From: Boseongicola sp.
GTDB taxonomy: Bacteria; Pseudomonadota; Alphaproteobacteria; Rhodobacterales; Rhodobacteraceae
Assembly: GCA_028824715.1 (NCBI GenBank)
Contig: JAPPCV010000170.1
Coordinates: 1-38,314 of the forward strand
Direction of reading: 5' to 3'
DNA length: 38,314 nucleotides
Part shown: positions 1 through 8,387 of the stretch, in pieces
How positions within the stretch are numbered: position 1 is the stretch's first letter
Layout: each line of letters opens with the position of its first letter
Translations under genes and position numbers: made by a program
Notes under the pieces: model-generated
What the model was told of the DNA's origin: nothing
The model's input: only the letters and a program-made list of their open reading frames with translations
Databases searched by the model: none

Positions 1-2
1 GC

Positions 3-953
3 AAGGGCTGGCATCCCGAGATCATGAATGCGAAGGGTCCAAGCTCGAACGTGCTTGTCGTCGGCGCCGGACCCGCAGGGCTGGAAGCAACACGCGCCCT
101 GGCCGAACGCGGCTACGACGTGGCCCTGGCCGAAGCGACGACCGTGCTGGGCGGGCGCGTCGCCAGGGAACGGCAGCTGCCCGGGCTTTCGGCCTGGGGC
201 CGCGTCGCCGACTATCGCGAGTACCAGATCGGGCAGATGCCCAATGTCGAGGTCTATTTCGACAGCACGCTGGATGCCGACGACATCCTGGAATTCGAAT
301 TCGAGCACGTCTGCGTCGCGACGGGGTCCCGCTGGCGCCGGGACGGTGTCGCGCGCCAGCACGTCGTGCCCTTTCCAACCGATGACACCATGCCGATCTA
401 CACACCTGACGACCTGATGGACGGCAAACTGCCCGGCGGCCGGGTCGTGATCTATGACGATGACCACTATTACATGGGCGGCGTCCTGGCCGAACTCCTG
501 CGAAGCCAAGGCTGCGAGGTCACGATCGTCACGCCGTCAGCGGTGCTGTCGGACTGGACCCGGAACACGCTGGAACAGCACGAAATTCACCGCCGCCTCG
601 CGAAAATGGGCGTGGAAATCGTGCTGAACCGGGGCTTCGTCCAGGTAACCGGGTCGCATGTCATCTCCGATTGCACCTTCACTGGCCAGACACGGAACCT
701 TGCATGCGATGCAGTGGTCATGGTCTCGTCCAGGACGGAACAGAACGAGGTCTACATCTCGCTGAAAGCGCGCGAGGCGGAATGGCGCGATGCGGGCGTC
801 AAGTCCGTCAGGATCATAGGGGATGCGGAAGCGCCCGGACCGATTGCATGGGCGACTTACGCCGGTCACCGCTATGCCCGCGAGCTGGACGGCCAGGACA
901 TCGGCGACGCTCTGCCGTTCCGGCGCGAGATTGCACAGCTGGCCGAGGACTAG
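3..953 (+). CDS. Trimethylamine/dimethylglycine dehydrogenase-like flavoprotein, C-terminal part (cut by window edge)
   Basis: Only the C-terminal half of this oxidoreductase lies in the window. The frame is open to the first base, and the codons before the first ATG (position 24) read KGWHPE, the linker that precedes the nucleotide-binding domain in trimethylamine dehydrogenase, so 24 is not the start. Visible are a dinucleotide motif VLVVGAGPAGLEA, a second Rossmann segment near GGRVVIYDDDHYYMGG, and the C-terminal IIGDAEAPGPIAWATYAGHR that positions the cofactor. Family members (trimethylamine and dimethylamine dehydrogenases, DgcA-type dimethylglycine demethylases, histamine dehydrogenase) oxidatively demethylate or deaminate small amines with FMN and a 4Fe-4S cluster. 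The FMN barrel and cluster cysteines lie outside the window, so the substrate cannot be inferred. Its TAG stop directly abuts the ATG of the ArgE-type gene, so the two are cotranscribed. Confidence 0.88.
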   Translation, partial: KGWHPEIMNAKGPSSNVLVVGAGPAGLEATRALAERGYDVALAEATTVLGGRVARERQLPGLSAWGRVADYREYQIGQMPNVEVYFDSTLDADDILEFEFEHVCVATGSRWRRDGVARQHVVPFPTDDTMPIYTPDDLMDGKLPGGRVVIYDDDHYYMGGVLAELLRSQGCEVTIVTPSAVLSDWTRNTLEQHEIHRRLAKMGVEIVLNRGFVQVTGSHVISDCTFTGQTRNLACDAVVMVSSRTEQNEVYISLKAREAEWRDAGVKSVRIIGDAEAPGPIAWATYAGHRYARELDGQDIGDALPFRREIAQLAED

Positions 954-2099
954 ATGCGCGCGGACGAACTCGCCGAGACCCTGGCGATCCTGGATCGGCT
1001 GATCGGGTTCAACACTGTCAGCGCAAACTCGAACCTGGCACTGATCGACTTTGTCGAATCCCATTTGCGCGACCGAGGCTTTGTCCTGCACCGGATGCCC
1101 GATTCGACGGGGCGGAAGGCGGGGCTCTACGCGCGGATCGGACCCTCCGGCGACGGCCTCCTGTTGTCCGCCCATTCGGACGTCGTGCCGGCGGAGGATC
1201 AAGGCTGGTCGCGCGATCCCTTCCAACTGACCCGAGAGCGCGGCAGGCTCTATGGCCGCGGAACGACAGACATGAAAGGCTTCCTGGCCTCCATGCTGGC
1301 GCTGGCGGATCGCGCAAGCAAGGCGGACCTGAAGGAACCCCTCAAGCTGTCGATCTCCTATGACGAGGAAGTCGGCTGCCTGGGCATGGCCAACATGATA
1401 GGCGCTCTTCCCGACATTCTGGGGACGCCTCGCGCGGCGATTGTAGGCGAACCCACCGAAATGGCGGTGGCGATCGGCCACAAGGGCAAGATCGGGTTGA
1501 AGGCCGTGGCCCATGGCGAGGCTGGGCACTCATCCCTCGCTCCGAGGCTTGAGAACGCGCTCCATGTCGCTGCCGACTTCATGGGCCGGCTGCGCGGGCT
1601 TCAGAGCTGGTATGCCGAAAACGGTGCGCGTGATTCCGGGTATGACATTCCCCATGCCACCGTACACGTTGGGAAGCTGGCGGGCGGCACGGCGCTGAAC
1701 ATCATCCCCGACAGGGCGGAGATGCTGTTCGAGGTCCGGCATCTTGCCGATGACGACCCGGAAGTGATTCTCGGCAAGATCAACGCATTGGCTGGGGAGA
1801 AAGTCGATCTCGAAACGACCGTCGCCTATCCAGGCCTGCAAACGGCTCCAGCGGCATGGGTCACGAAGCTGGCCTGTTCCCTGGCCGCCACGAACACAAC
1901 GACCAAGGTCGCGTTTGGTACCGAAGCAGGGTTCTTCGACGGCTCGGGCATTCCGACCGTGGTTTGCGGCCCGGGCTCGATGGAAGGGCAGGGGCACAAG
2001 CCCGACGAGTTCGTGACCGTCGACCAGATGGTCGCCTGCCACGCGATGATGAATCGGATTCTCATGACACTCACGAAGAGTGGTGGCTCGATGGCCTGA
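954..2099 (+). CDS. ArgE-type M20 metallo-deacylase (acetylornithine deacetylase family)
   Basis: A 381-residue cytosolic M20 hydrolase of the ArgE/DapE group, which removes acyl groups from amino acids using two metal ions. All expected motifs are present: SAHSDVVP with the first His and Asp, GRGTTDMKG with the bridging Asp, SYDEEVGCLG with the general-base and metal Glu pair, VGEPTE, the dimerisation-domain GHSSLAP, and the C-terminal GQGHKPDEF with the last His. Length is normal for ArgE. The ATG follows the TAG of the flavoprotein gene with no gap, and an importer operon follows after 92 bases, so a role in trimming an imported or demethylated N-acyl amine or amino acid is more likely than arginine biosynthesis. 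That is inference from context; a true acetylornithine deacetylase cannot be excluded. Confidence 0.88.
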   Translation: MRADELAETLAILDRLIGFNTVSANSNLALIDFVESHLRDRGFVLHRMPDSTGRKAGLYARIGPSGDGLLLSAHSDVVPAEDQGWSRDPFQLTRERGRLYGRGTTDMKGFLASMLALADRASKADLKEPLKLSISYDEEVGCLGMANMIGALPDILGTPRAAIVGEPTEMAVAIGHKGKIGLKAVAHGEAGHSSLAPRLENALHVAADFMGRLRGLQSWYAENGARDSGYDIPHATVHVGKLAGGTALNIIPDRAEMLFEVRHLADDDPEVILGKINALAGEKVDLETTVAYPGLQTAPAAWVTKLACSLAATNTTTKVAFGTEAGFFDGSGIPTVVCGPGSMEGQGHKPDEFVTVDQMVACHAMMNRILMTLTKSGGSMA

Positions 2100-2191
2100 C
2101 CCTTTCGGGGGACTGCAAAGTTGAATTGGTCATTGCTAGGGTTTGCCTGAATCGGCAGACTTCGCGCGTTGTTGGGAAAAAGGGACGAGGA

Positions 2192-3274
2192 ATGCCGGGA
2201 TCGCGGAACGCAATCGATGTGTGCAATGCCGTGAAGCGCTACGGAAGCTTTACAGCGCTTCAATCCATCACGCTCTCGATTCGAGACAACGAGTTCTTTA
2301 CGCTGCTTGGCCCGTCGGGTTGCGGCAAGACCACATTGCTGAGGATGATCGCGGGGTTCGAAGAGGTGACGGAGGGCGAGATTTTCCTGTTCGGCGACGA
2401 GATTGAGAACCTTCCGCCGCATCAGAGGCCCGTGAACACCGTGTTCCAGAACTACGCGCTGTTCCCGCACATGACGATAGAGCAAAACGTCATGTTCGGA
2501 TTGGAAATGAGGGGCAGCTCGAAGGACGCCGCGCGCAGGAAGGCGGGCGAAATGCTGGAACTGGTGCAACTGGCTCAATTCTCGGCACGGAAGCCCTCGC
2601 AGCTTTCCGGCGGCCAGCAGCAGCGCGTCGCCCTCGCCCGCGCCCTGGCGCCCGAACCGAAAGTCCTGTTGCTGGACGAACCGCTTTCCGCGCTGGACCT
2701 GAAGCTGCGGCAGGCCATGAGGTCCGAATTGAAGTCGATCCAGCGCGAGACCGGGATCACCTTCACCTTCGTGACCCACGACCAGGAGGAAGCCCTGACC
2801 ATGTCGGACCGCATCGCGGTCATGTCGGCGGGACGCCTTCAGCAGCTGGGGGAGGCGCGGGACATCTACGAGCGACCCGTGAACCGATTTGTCGCCGACT
2901 TCATTGGCGAGACCAATCTTCTTGATGCCCGCGTTGAAGCGGCTGATGCCTCTGTCGCGACATGCCGCCTTGCCAACGGGCTGACGCTGGACTGCGACGC
3001 CATCGGAAACGCCCGGCCCGGGGCGGACGTCCACCTCTCCATCCGTCCCGAGCGCATGACGCTCGCCGCGGCAAACGGCGATCCTTGGCAGGGCACCGTC
3101 AGGGAGAACATCTTCGTCGGCACCGACGTGCAGACCGTTGTCCAGCTTCAGGGGGGGATCGAGTTGACCGTGCGCACCCAGAATTCCGCCGCCGGCGTCG
3201 CCACGATATTCGATCCCGGAACCGATGTCGCGGTCGACGTCGAAGCCGGCGCAGCCAGGATGCTGGAAGACTGA
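2192..3274 (+). CDS. potA: Spermidine/putrescine-type ABC importer ATPase (PotA family)
   Basis: A 360-residue ATPase of a PotABCD-type importer. It has Walker [10 protein letters not shown] near residue 40, Q-loop region [12 protein letters not shown], signature [15 protein letters not shown], Walker [13 protein letters not shown] and switch His in [10 protein letters not shown], followed by a C-terminal TOBE/OB region of about 110 residues typical of PotA and other regulated importers. The frame is open far upstream into the preceding gene, so the start was chosen at ATG 2192, which has AGGG seven bases upstream and begins [10 protein letters not shown], just ahead of the first conserved strand. 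The gene ends in TGATG, its stop overlapping the start of the first permease gene. The substrate may be a polyamine or another cationic or methylated amine. Confidence 0.92.
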   Translation: MPGSRNAIDVCNAVKRYGSFTALQSITLSIRDNEFFTLLGPSGCGKTTLLRMIAGFEEVTEGEIFLFGDEIENLPPHQRPVNTVFQNYALFPHMTIEQNVMFGLEMRGSSKDAARRKAGEMLELVQLAQFSARKPSQLSGGQQQRVALARALAPEPKVLLLDEPLSALDLKLRQAMRSELKSIQRETGITFTFVTHDQEEALTMSDRIAVMSAGRLQQLGEARDIYERPVNRFVADFIGETNLLDARVEAADASVATCRLANGLTLDCDAIGNARPGADVHLSIRPERMTLAAANGDPWQGTVRENIFVGTDVQTVVQLQGGIELTVRTQNSAAGVATIFDPGTDVAVDVEAGAARMLED

Positions 3275-4206
3275 TGGCTGGCGCTGCCGCAGTCGGCGGT
3301 TCGGTCCGCAGCGAAACGTACGCCAGCGCGCGCAACTGGCTTCTGCTGCCCTCCTGGGCGGTCCTCGGCATCTTCGTCCTGGCGCCCGTTGCGATGATGC
3401 TGGTCTATTCCTTCCTGACAAAGGAGTTCCGCGGCGGCGTCATCTGGGAGTTCACGCTCGCAGCCTACGACCAGTTCTTCTTCGATCGCGGGCTCTTCGG
3501 CGACGAACCGGCCAAGATCGAGTGGACCTACATCCTGATCTTCTGGCGCTCGATCTGGCAGGCTGGCCTTGCCACTGTGCTGGCCCTCCTGATCGGCTTC
3601 CCGACGGCATACTTCATTGCCACCCGGCCCGCCCATACGCGAACCGTCTGGGTGTTCCTGATCACGATCCCCTATTGGGTGAACCTGTTGATTCGCACGG
3701 TCTCGATGAAGTTCCTTCTTCGCGATCAGGGTCCGCTGAACGACTTTCTGCTCTGGACCGGGCTCATCGACGACCCGATCCGCATCATCAACACCAACGC
3801 CGCCGTCCAGATCGGCCTCTTCTACAGCTACCTGCCCTTCATGGTCCTGCCGATCTACGCCAGCGTCGAGCGATACAACTTCGCCCTGAGCGAAGCCGCC
3901 GCCGACCTTTACGCGGACAAGTGGACGACCTTGCGGCGGATCGTGATCCCCAGCGTGCGTCCGGGCATCGTTGCGGGCTGCATCCTGGTCTTCGTGCCGT
4001 CGCTTGGCGCGTTCCTGGCGCCCGACCTGCTGGGCGGGGCAAAGAACTTCATGATCGGCTCGCTGATCGAGGAACAGTTCAAGGGCAATGCAGGCAACTG
4101 GCCGTTCGGGGCCGCCGCCTCGATGATCCTCCTGACGCTGGTTCTCATCATCCTCGTTTTCCTCGCCCGCCAGCAGGCAAGGGCCGAACGGGAGGCGACT
4201 CCATGA
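3274..4206 (+). CDS. potB: Spermidine/putrescine-type ABC importer permease (PotB family)
   Basis: A 310-residue inner-membrane permease with about six transmembrane segments, the first at [20 protein letters not shown]. The cytoplasmic EAA loop that docks on the ATPase is visible as [19 protein letters not shown], with the usual EAA...G region followed by [12 protein letters not shown]. Translation was started at ATG 3274, whose A is the last base of the potA stop codon; the longer upstream open frame runs inside potA and was rejected. The next permease overlaps by ATGA. The arrangement ATPase, permease, permease, binding protein is the standard potABCD order, so this is one half of the transmembrane pore. 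Confidence 0.92.
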   Translation: MAGAAAVGGSVRSETYASARNWLLLPSWAVLGIFVLAPVAMMLVYSFLTKEFRGGVIWEFTLAAYDQFFFDRGLFGDEPAKIEWTYILIFWRSIWQAGLATVLALLIGFPTAYFIATRPAHTRTVWVFLITIPYWVNLLIRTVSMKFLLRDQGPLNDFLLWTGLIDDPIRIINTNAAVQIGLFYSYLPFMVLPIYASVERYNFALSEAAADLYADKWTTLRRIVIPSVRPGIVAGCILVFVPSLGAFLAPDLLGGAKNFMIGSLIEEQFKGNAGNWPFGAAASMILLTLVLIILVFLARQQARAEREATP

Positions 4207-5009
4207 GTGCCCGCGGCGATGTCCGAACCTATTCCGGGTTCAGGGCGATGACGCTGGTCTGCCTTGTCGTGCTCTATTCCCCGTTGATCATCGTGACGGT
4301 CTACTCGTTCAACGCATCGCGCTCGATCACCGTGTGGGAAGGGCTCTCGCTGCAATGGTACGCGGACGTGTTCTGGGGGCCCGAGTCGGGCAAGTTCAAG
4401 CAGGCGGCCATCAATTCCTTCTCGATCGCCCTGATCGCCGCCACCATGTCAACGGCCATTGCCACGTCCGCGGCAACCGGAATCGTGCGCGGCGGCCGGT
4501 TTCGCCTGCGCACGGCATCGCTCGGGCTGATTTCGCTGCCGCTGATGGTGCCGGAGATCGTGACGGCGGTCGCCACGTTGATATTCTTCAACTTCATCGG
4601 GTTCACGCGCGGATACCTGACCATCCTGGTGGCCCACATAGCCTTCTGCATCCCCTTTGCCTATCTTCCGATCCAGGCGCGGATGCAGGGGATCGAGGAC
4701 ACCTTTGAACAGGCCGCTCAGGACCTTTACGCGACCAAGGCCCAGGCCTTCCGGCGGGTCCTGCTGCCCATGATGATGCCCGGCATCATCGCCGGTTTCC
4801 TTCTGGCCTTTATCGTAAGCCTCGACGACTTCATCATCACGAACTTCGTCAAGGGCGCAGGCGTCGAGACTCTGCCCACGGCGATTTTCGGGTCGGTGAA
4901 ACAAGGGATCAAGCCGAACATCATGGCGATCTCGACGATGCTGCTGGTCGTGTCCATTGCAATGGTCACCATCAGCTACGTCGTAAGCAAGAAAGACAGT
5001 TCAACATAA
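4203..5009 (+). CDS. potC: Spermidine/putrescine-type ABC importer permease (PotC family)
   Basis: A 268-residue inner-membrane permease forming the second half of the transport channel. The N-terminus has a long hydrophobic helix ([20 protein letters not shown]) and the ATPase-docking loop [19 protein letters not shown], followed by [17 protein letters not shown]. Its ATG overlaps the potB stop as ATGA. The much longer open frame that begins inside potA is a shadow of potA and potB in another phase. The protein ends ten bases before the ATG of the binding-protein gene, consistent with one transcript. Confidence 0.92.
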   Translation: MSARGDVRTYSGFRAMTLVCLVVLYSPLIIVTVYSFNASRSITVWEGLSLQWYADVFWGPESGKFKQAAINSFSIALIAATMSTAIATSAATGIVRGGRFRLRTASLGLISLPLMVPEIVTAVATLIFFNFIGFTRGYLTILVAHIAFCIPFAYLPIQARMQGIEDTFEQAAQDLYATKAQAFRRVLLPMMMPGIIAGFLLAFIVSLDDFIITNFVKGAGVETLPTAIFGSVKQGIKPNIMAISTMLLVVSIAMVTISYVVSKKDSST

Positions 5010-5019
5010 GGAGAAAGAC

Positions 5020-6057
5020 ATGCACATCTTTGCAAAGACAGCCGCAACGGCAGTTGCACTCACCCTCGGGGCCGCTTCGGCCAGCGCCGAGGGCAAGCTC
5101 GTCATCTACCACTGGTTCGAGTACATCCCGCAGGAGCTTCTGGACAAGTTCACGGCCGAGACGGGCATCGAGGTGACCATGGACACCTACGATTCCAACG
5201 AGGCGATGCTGGCCTCGCTGAAGGCGGGCGGCATGGGAACCTACGACGTGGCGGTCCCGGGCGACTACATGGTCGCGATCATGATCGGCGAGGGGATGCT
5301 GGACGAGGTCGGCGATGGTGAACTGAAGAACAAGGGCAACATTGCGCCGGAATGGGCCGATCCCAGCTTTGATCCGGGCTGGAAGCACTCGATCCCGTAC
5401 CAGTGGGGCTCGACCAGCTTCATGGTGGATACCGCGGTCTACAACGGTGACATCGACACCACTGACATACTGTTCGACCCGCCGGCGGCGCTTTCGGGCA
5501 AGATCAACATGCTCGACAGCCAGGGCGAGGTCCTGGCCATGGCGGCGCTGCACCTGGGCATCCCGCAATGCAGTTCCGACCGCGAGCAGTTGAAGGCGAT
5601 GAACGACATGCTGCAGAACGCCAAGACTCACTGGGCGTCGTTCAATTCGGACACCGCGAAGGAGGTCCTGGTCTCCGGCGACGCCGCCGTGGGCCAGATC
5701 TATGACGGCTTCGGCGCCAAGGCCCGGGCCGAACGGGGCAGCCTGAAATACGCCTTCCCGACCCAGGGCTACGTGGCCTGGATGGACAACGTCGTGCTCT
5801 TGAAGGACGCACCGAACCGGGACAGCGCGATCGCTTTCATGGACTTCCTCTTGATGCCCGAGAACATCGCGGCAGTGTCGAACTATGCCCGCTACGGCTC
5901 GGGGCTTTCGGGCGTGGGCGAGTACCTCGATCCCGAACTCGCGAGCCTGCCGGAATCCAACCCTCCGGCATCGGCAGGGCCAGCCGTGTTCATCGAGGTC
6001 TGCGACGAAGCCACCCAGGCCGTCTATGACCAGATCTGGACGAACGTGAAGAAGTGA
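5020..6057 (+). CDS. potD: Spermidine/putrescine-type periplasmic binding protein (PotD family)
   Basis: A 345-residue periplasmic solute-binding protein. Residues 1-23 form a Sec signal peptide ending in ASASA, and the mature protein begins with KLVIYHWFEYIPQELLDKF, the typical start of PotD/PotF proteins. A strong AAGGAG lies eight bases before the ATG. It delivers substrate to the PotBC channel; the ligand cannot be read from the sequence. The last 116 codons, the following 49 bases and the first 12 codons of a cupin gene are duplicated in diverged form at 23546-23978. This intact copy is the left arm of that repeat. A strong GC-rich hairpin follows the stop. Confidence 0.93.
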   Translation: MHIFAKTAATAVALTLGAASASAEGKLVIYHWFEYIPQELLDKFTAETGIEVTMDTYDSNEAMLASLKAGGMGTYDVAVPGDYMVAIMIGEGMLDEVGDGELKNKGNIAPEWADPSFDPGWKHSIPYQWGSTSFMVDTAVYNGDIDTTDILFDPPAALSGKINMLDSQGEVLAMAALHLGIPQCSSDREQLKAMNDMLQNAKTHWASFNSDTAKEVLVSGDAAVGQIYDGFGAKARAERGSLKYAFPTQGYVAWMDNVVLLKDAPNRDSAIAFMDFLLMPENIAAVSNYARYGSGLSGVGEYLDPELASLPESNPPASAGPAVFIEVCDEATQAVYDQIWTNVKK

Positions 6058-6064
6058 ACAATCC

Positions 6065-6089
6065 GGGGCCGCGTCTGCGGCGCGGCCCC
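6065..6089 (+). terminator. GC-rich hairpin after potD, candidate terminator
   Basis: An inverted repeat GGGGCCGCG / CGCGGCCCC with a seven-base loop starts eight bases after the potD stop. No T-run follows, so it may stabilise the mRNA 3' end rather than act as a classical intrinsic terminator. The related hairpin survives in shortened form (GCCGCG / CGCGGC, 23904-23922) in the right-hand repeat copy, which shows it predates the duplication. Confidence 0.55.
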
Positions 6090-6106
6090 GATCACGGGAC
6101 GCGCCG

Positions 6107-6142
6107 ATGCACCCGGTCAGGCCGGAGAGTCGCAACGTCGCA
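6107..6142 (+). pseudogene. Stub of a cupin gene (first 12 codons)
   Basis: The reading MHPVRPESRNVA matches MQPVKPEDRTVA at the start of the intact cupin gene at 23943, and sits at exactly the same distance from the potD stop. The similarity fades after codon 12, and no cupin motif follows. It is taken as the truncated end of the duplicated segment, not a gene. Confidence 0.7.
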
Positions 6143-6225
6143 CCGACCGTGACCAAGCCACGCCAGATTCCCGAGAAACCGAACGTGGTGCAGGTCCCGT
6201 CCCGGCAGCGGCGTCGTGCCCGGCA

Positions 6226-7152
6226 CTACCCGACGGCATCGAGCCGCCGTTCCTGTCGCGAGATCAGTCGATCGACCTCCTCTCTTGCCTCCGCGGCAAG
6301 GCCGCGGCCCGGGCGGCGGATCGTCGGCGTCGCTATCACGCCCCGCTTGGCGAGCACGTGCTTCCGCACCGCGAGCCCGACCCCGGGCTGCTGTTCGTAC
6401 CGAACCAGCGGCAGATAGGCGTCGAAGACGTCCTGGGCCCGGGCCAAGTCGCCCTGTGCCACAAGCGTCGTCACCGCCACCATCATCTCGGGATAGCCGA
6501 AGCCGGTCATCGCGCCGTCGGCACCGCGCGCCAGTTCCTCGGGCAGGAAGATGCCGCCATTGCCGCACAAGATGGAAATCCGGCGCTGCCCGCGACCCTC
6601 CGCTGCCCGGATTGCCGTGATTTTCGCCAGGCCCGGCCAGTCTTCGTGCTTGAGCATCACCAGTTCGGGTATTTCCGCAACGATCCGGCCGATGACCTCT
6701 GGCGCGAAATGGACGTTTGTGGCCAGCGGGAAGTCTTGCAACACGATCGGCACCCCGTCGCCCAGAACCCGCGCGACATCGCGATAGTATCCGACGATCT
6801 GGCTGTCCGTCTTGAGCGTTCCAGGCGGCGCGACCATGATTCCTGCGGCGCCCAGATCCATCGAGGCCCTTCCGAGCTCGCCGATGGCTGCCAATCCAGG
6901 CGCCGAGCACCCCACGATCACGGGCCTGTCCCCGGCACGGGCAATCGCGCGTGCCGCAACCTCATGGGACTCGGCCAGCGTGAGCTTGGGCGCCTCGCCC
7001 ATCATCCCCAGGATGGTGATCCCGTCCGCGCCCTTGTCGAAATAGAAGTCGATTGCGCGGTCGAGGCTCTCGAAGTCAATCGCACCGTCATCGGCGAAGG
7101 GCGTCGCCGAAATTACAAAGACGCCCTTGGCGTCGGATTCAAGCAGTGGCAT
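6226..7152 (-). CDS. DapA/N-acetylneuraminate-lyase family aldolase, variant active site
   Basis: A 308-residue class I aldolase-fold protein of the dihydrodipicolinate synthase superfamily. The N-terminal GVFVISATPF and the phosphate/carboxylate-loop region GMMGEAPKLTL match the family, and the Schiff-base lysine is present at about residue 168 in VMLKHEDWPG. The catalytic Tyr that normally follows PxxL (LYNVP in DapA) is replaced: PIVLQDFP has Gln there, so it is unlikely to be a genuine lysine-biosynthesis DapA. It is the last gene of the eight-gene minus-strand run, 23 bases after the upstream M24 gene, with GGAG about ten bases before the ATG. A retro-aldol or dehydratase step on a keto-acid intermediate of the pathway is a reasonable inference; the substrate is unknown. 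Confidence 0.85.
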   Translation of the reverse strand: MPLLESDAKGVFVISATPFADDGAIDFESLDRAIDFYFDKGADGITILGMMGEAPKLTLAESHEVAARAIARAGDRPVIVGCSAPGLAAIGELGRASMDLGAAGIMVAPPGTLKTDSQIVGYYRDVARVLGDGVPIVLQDFPLATNVHFAPEVIGRIVAEIPELVMLKHEDWPGLAKITAIRAAEGRGQRRISILCGNGGIFLPEELARGADGAMTGFGYPEMMVAVTTLVAQGDLARAQDVFDAYLPLVRYEQQPGVGLAVRKHVLAKRGVIATPTIRRPGRGLAAEAREEVDRLISRQERRLDAVG

Positions 7153-7175
7153 CGCGGTTCGTCTCCAGTTCGCTC

Positions 7176-8387
7176 TTAACGCAGGAACAATTCGGTGGGC
7201 AGGTTGCTGAACAGCTCTACCGGGCCGCCCTCGCGGATCGCGAATGTCTGGCCAATCCCCGCCATGACGCCAGTTCGCGTATCCGGAATCATTATGTGCA
7301 CGAAAAACACCATGCCAGGTTCCATGACCAACGGATTTCCGGTGTAGATCATCGGCGGCACGTCCATCCAGGTGGGCCTGAAGGTGCAGCCCAACGCGTA
7401 GCCGCAGGCAGCAAAGCGTTCAGTGGCGAATCCGGCCGCGTCCAGCACCTTGCGGTGAATGTCGTCCAGCGTGCCAAGCGACGCACCGGGACGGGCGGAG
7501 TCCCTGATCTGGTCAAGCGCATCTGCCGCCACGGCCATCATTCCGGATTGCCGCGGATCAGGTCTGCCTACGGCCAAGGTGGATTCGACGCAGACGTGAT
7601 AACGGCAAAAGGATGCGGCCAGTTCGATCAAGACCTGATCGCTTTCGTCGATCCGTCGCGGCCCGCTGATGCCGCGCCCGAAGAGCGCGCGCGGTCCCGT
7701 GTTGACCAGCGGCCCTCCCGATGGAACGTCGCCTCCTCGCAGCATCGCGGCGAGCGCCGCCGCGCTCAGCTCGCTTTCCGTGACGCCCGGACTGGCGGCC
7801 TCGACCGCTGCGAGAACCGCGGCGTCGGCCAGACGTCCGGCCTCGCGCATCAGGGCAAGCTCGGCCTCGGACTTGACCAGCCGTTGCCGCCGCACGATGT
7901 CAGACGCATCCTCCAGGCTGCAGAACCCGTCCAGCGCGACCTCGATCAACCTGCCATTGGCGGCCGTCAGTCCGTAGGTCGCAAGCTCGACGCCGACACG
8001 TGCGCCGCGCAAGCCAAGCTCTTGCAGGATCGCCCGCAAGTCCTCCGCCGGGTTGACCTTCTCGGCATTGAACCAGATGCGAATTTCGTCGTAGAGCGAC
8101 GCGGTTTCGGCTTGTCGCAGATCCGGGCGCCGGGTCAGCAGGACAGTGGGCCGCTCGTCGGCGGTGATCACGCCGGCCTGGAAGAACACGTAGCCGGACG
8201 AGTCGTAGCCTGTGAGGTAGTAGTGGCTCTCCTGCGCGAAGACGAGCAGCGCATCGAGTCCCCTGCAGTTCAGTTCCGCACGCGTGGCCGCCAGGCGGGC
8301 GGCATGCTCTTCCTGAGAAAAGCGCAGCGACACGGCACGGCCGCCTGCGGTGGTCGCCTCGATTTCCCGAAAGGCCACGCCGGTCAC
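7176..8387 (-). CDS. Creatinase/ectoine-hydrolase-like M24 protein, metal ligands lost (copy 1)
   Basis: A 403-residue pita-bread-fold protein with a creatinase N-terminal domain (GLDALLVFAQESHYYLTGYD) and an M24 C-terminal domain. Aminopeptidase P and prolidase bind two metals through Asp, Asp, His, Glu, Glu. Here the first two sites read LIELAASFCRYHVCVE, the His position is GYALGCTF, one Glu survives in MEPGMVFF, and the last is Gln (GQTFAI). This is the pattern of the metal-free C-N hydrolases creatinase and ectoine hydrolase DoeA, so hydrolysis of a cyclic or guanidino-type C-N bond is likelier than peptide cleavage. The His that creatinase uses as base is not obvious either. The start is GTG 8387, overlapping the upstream M20 stop as GTGA. 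It is a close paralog of the gene at 14632-15810. Confidence 0.85.
   Translation of the reverse strand: MTGVAFREIEATTAGGRAVSLRFSQEEHAARLAATRAELNCRGLDALLVFAQESHYYLTGYDSSGYVFFQAGVITADERPTVLLTRRPDLRQAETASLYDEIRIWFNAEKVNPAEDLRAILQELGLRGARVGVELATYGLTAANGRLIEVALDGFCSLEDASDIVRRQRLVKSEAELALMREAGRLADAAVLAAVEAASPGVTESELSAAALAAMLRGGDVPSGGPLVNTGPRALFGRGISGPRRIDESDQVLIELAASFCRYHVCVESTLAVGRPDPRQSGMMAVAADALDQIRDSARPGASLGTLDDIHRKVLDAAGFATERFAACGYALGCTFRPTWMDVPPMIYTGNPLVMEPGMVFFVHIMIPDTRTGVMAGIGQTFAIREGGPVELFSNLPTELFLR

Larger units (their letters stand above)
5710..6142 (+). repeat. Left 433 bp direct repeat: potD 3' end plus cupin 5' stub
   Basis: This segment corresponds base for base in length to 23546-23978. 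Both run 397 bases from the TTC codon in the potD motif (GFG here, DFG there) to the cupin ATG, with 49 bases between the potD stop and that ATG in both copies. Hand alignment of the 116 shared PotD residues gives roughly two thirds identity with no gaps, so the copies are clearly homologous but old. The left copy has an intact potD and only a cupin stub; the right copy is the reverse. The two copies flank the 17 kb catabolic block. Confidence 0.85.

Noticed and set aside
24-953. ATG 24 as the true start of the first gene
   Set aside because: The frame is open to base 3 and encodes KGWHPE, the linker preceding the nucleotide-binding domain in trimethylamine dehydrogenase, so the gene begins outside the window.
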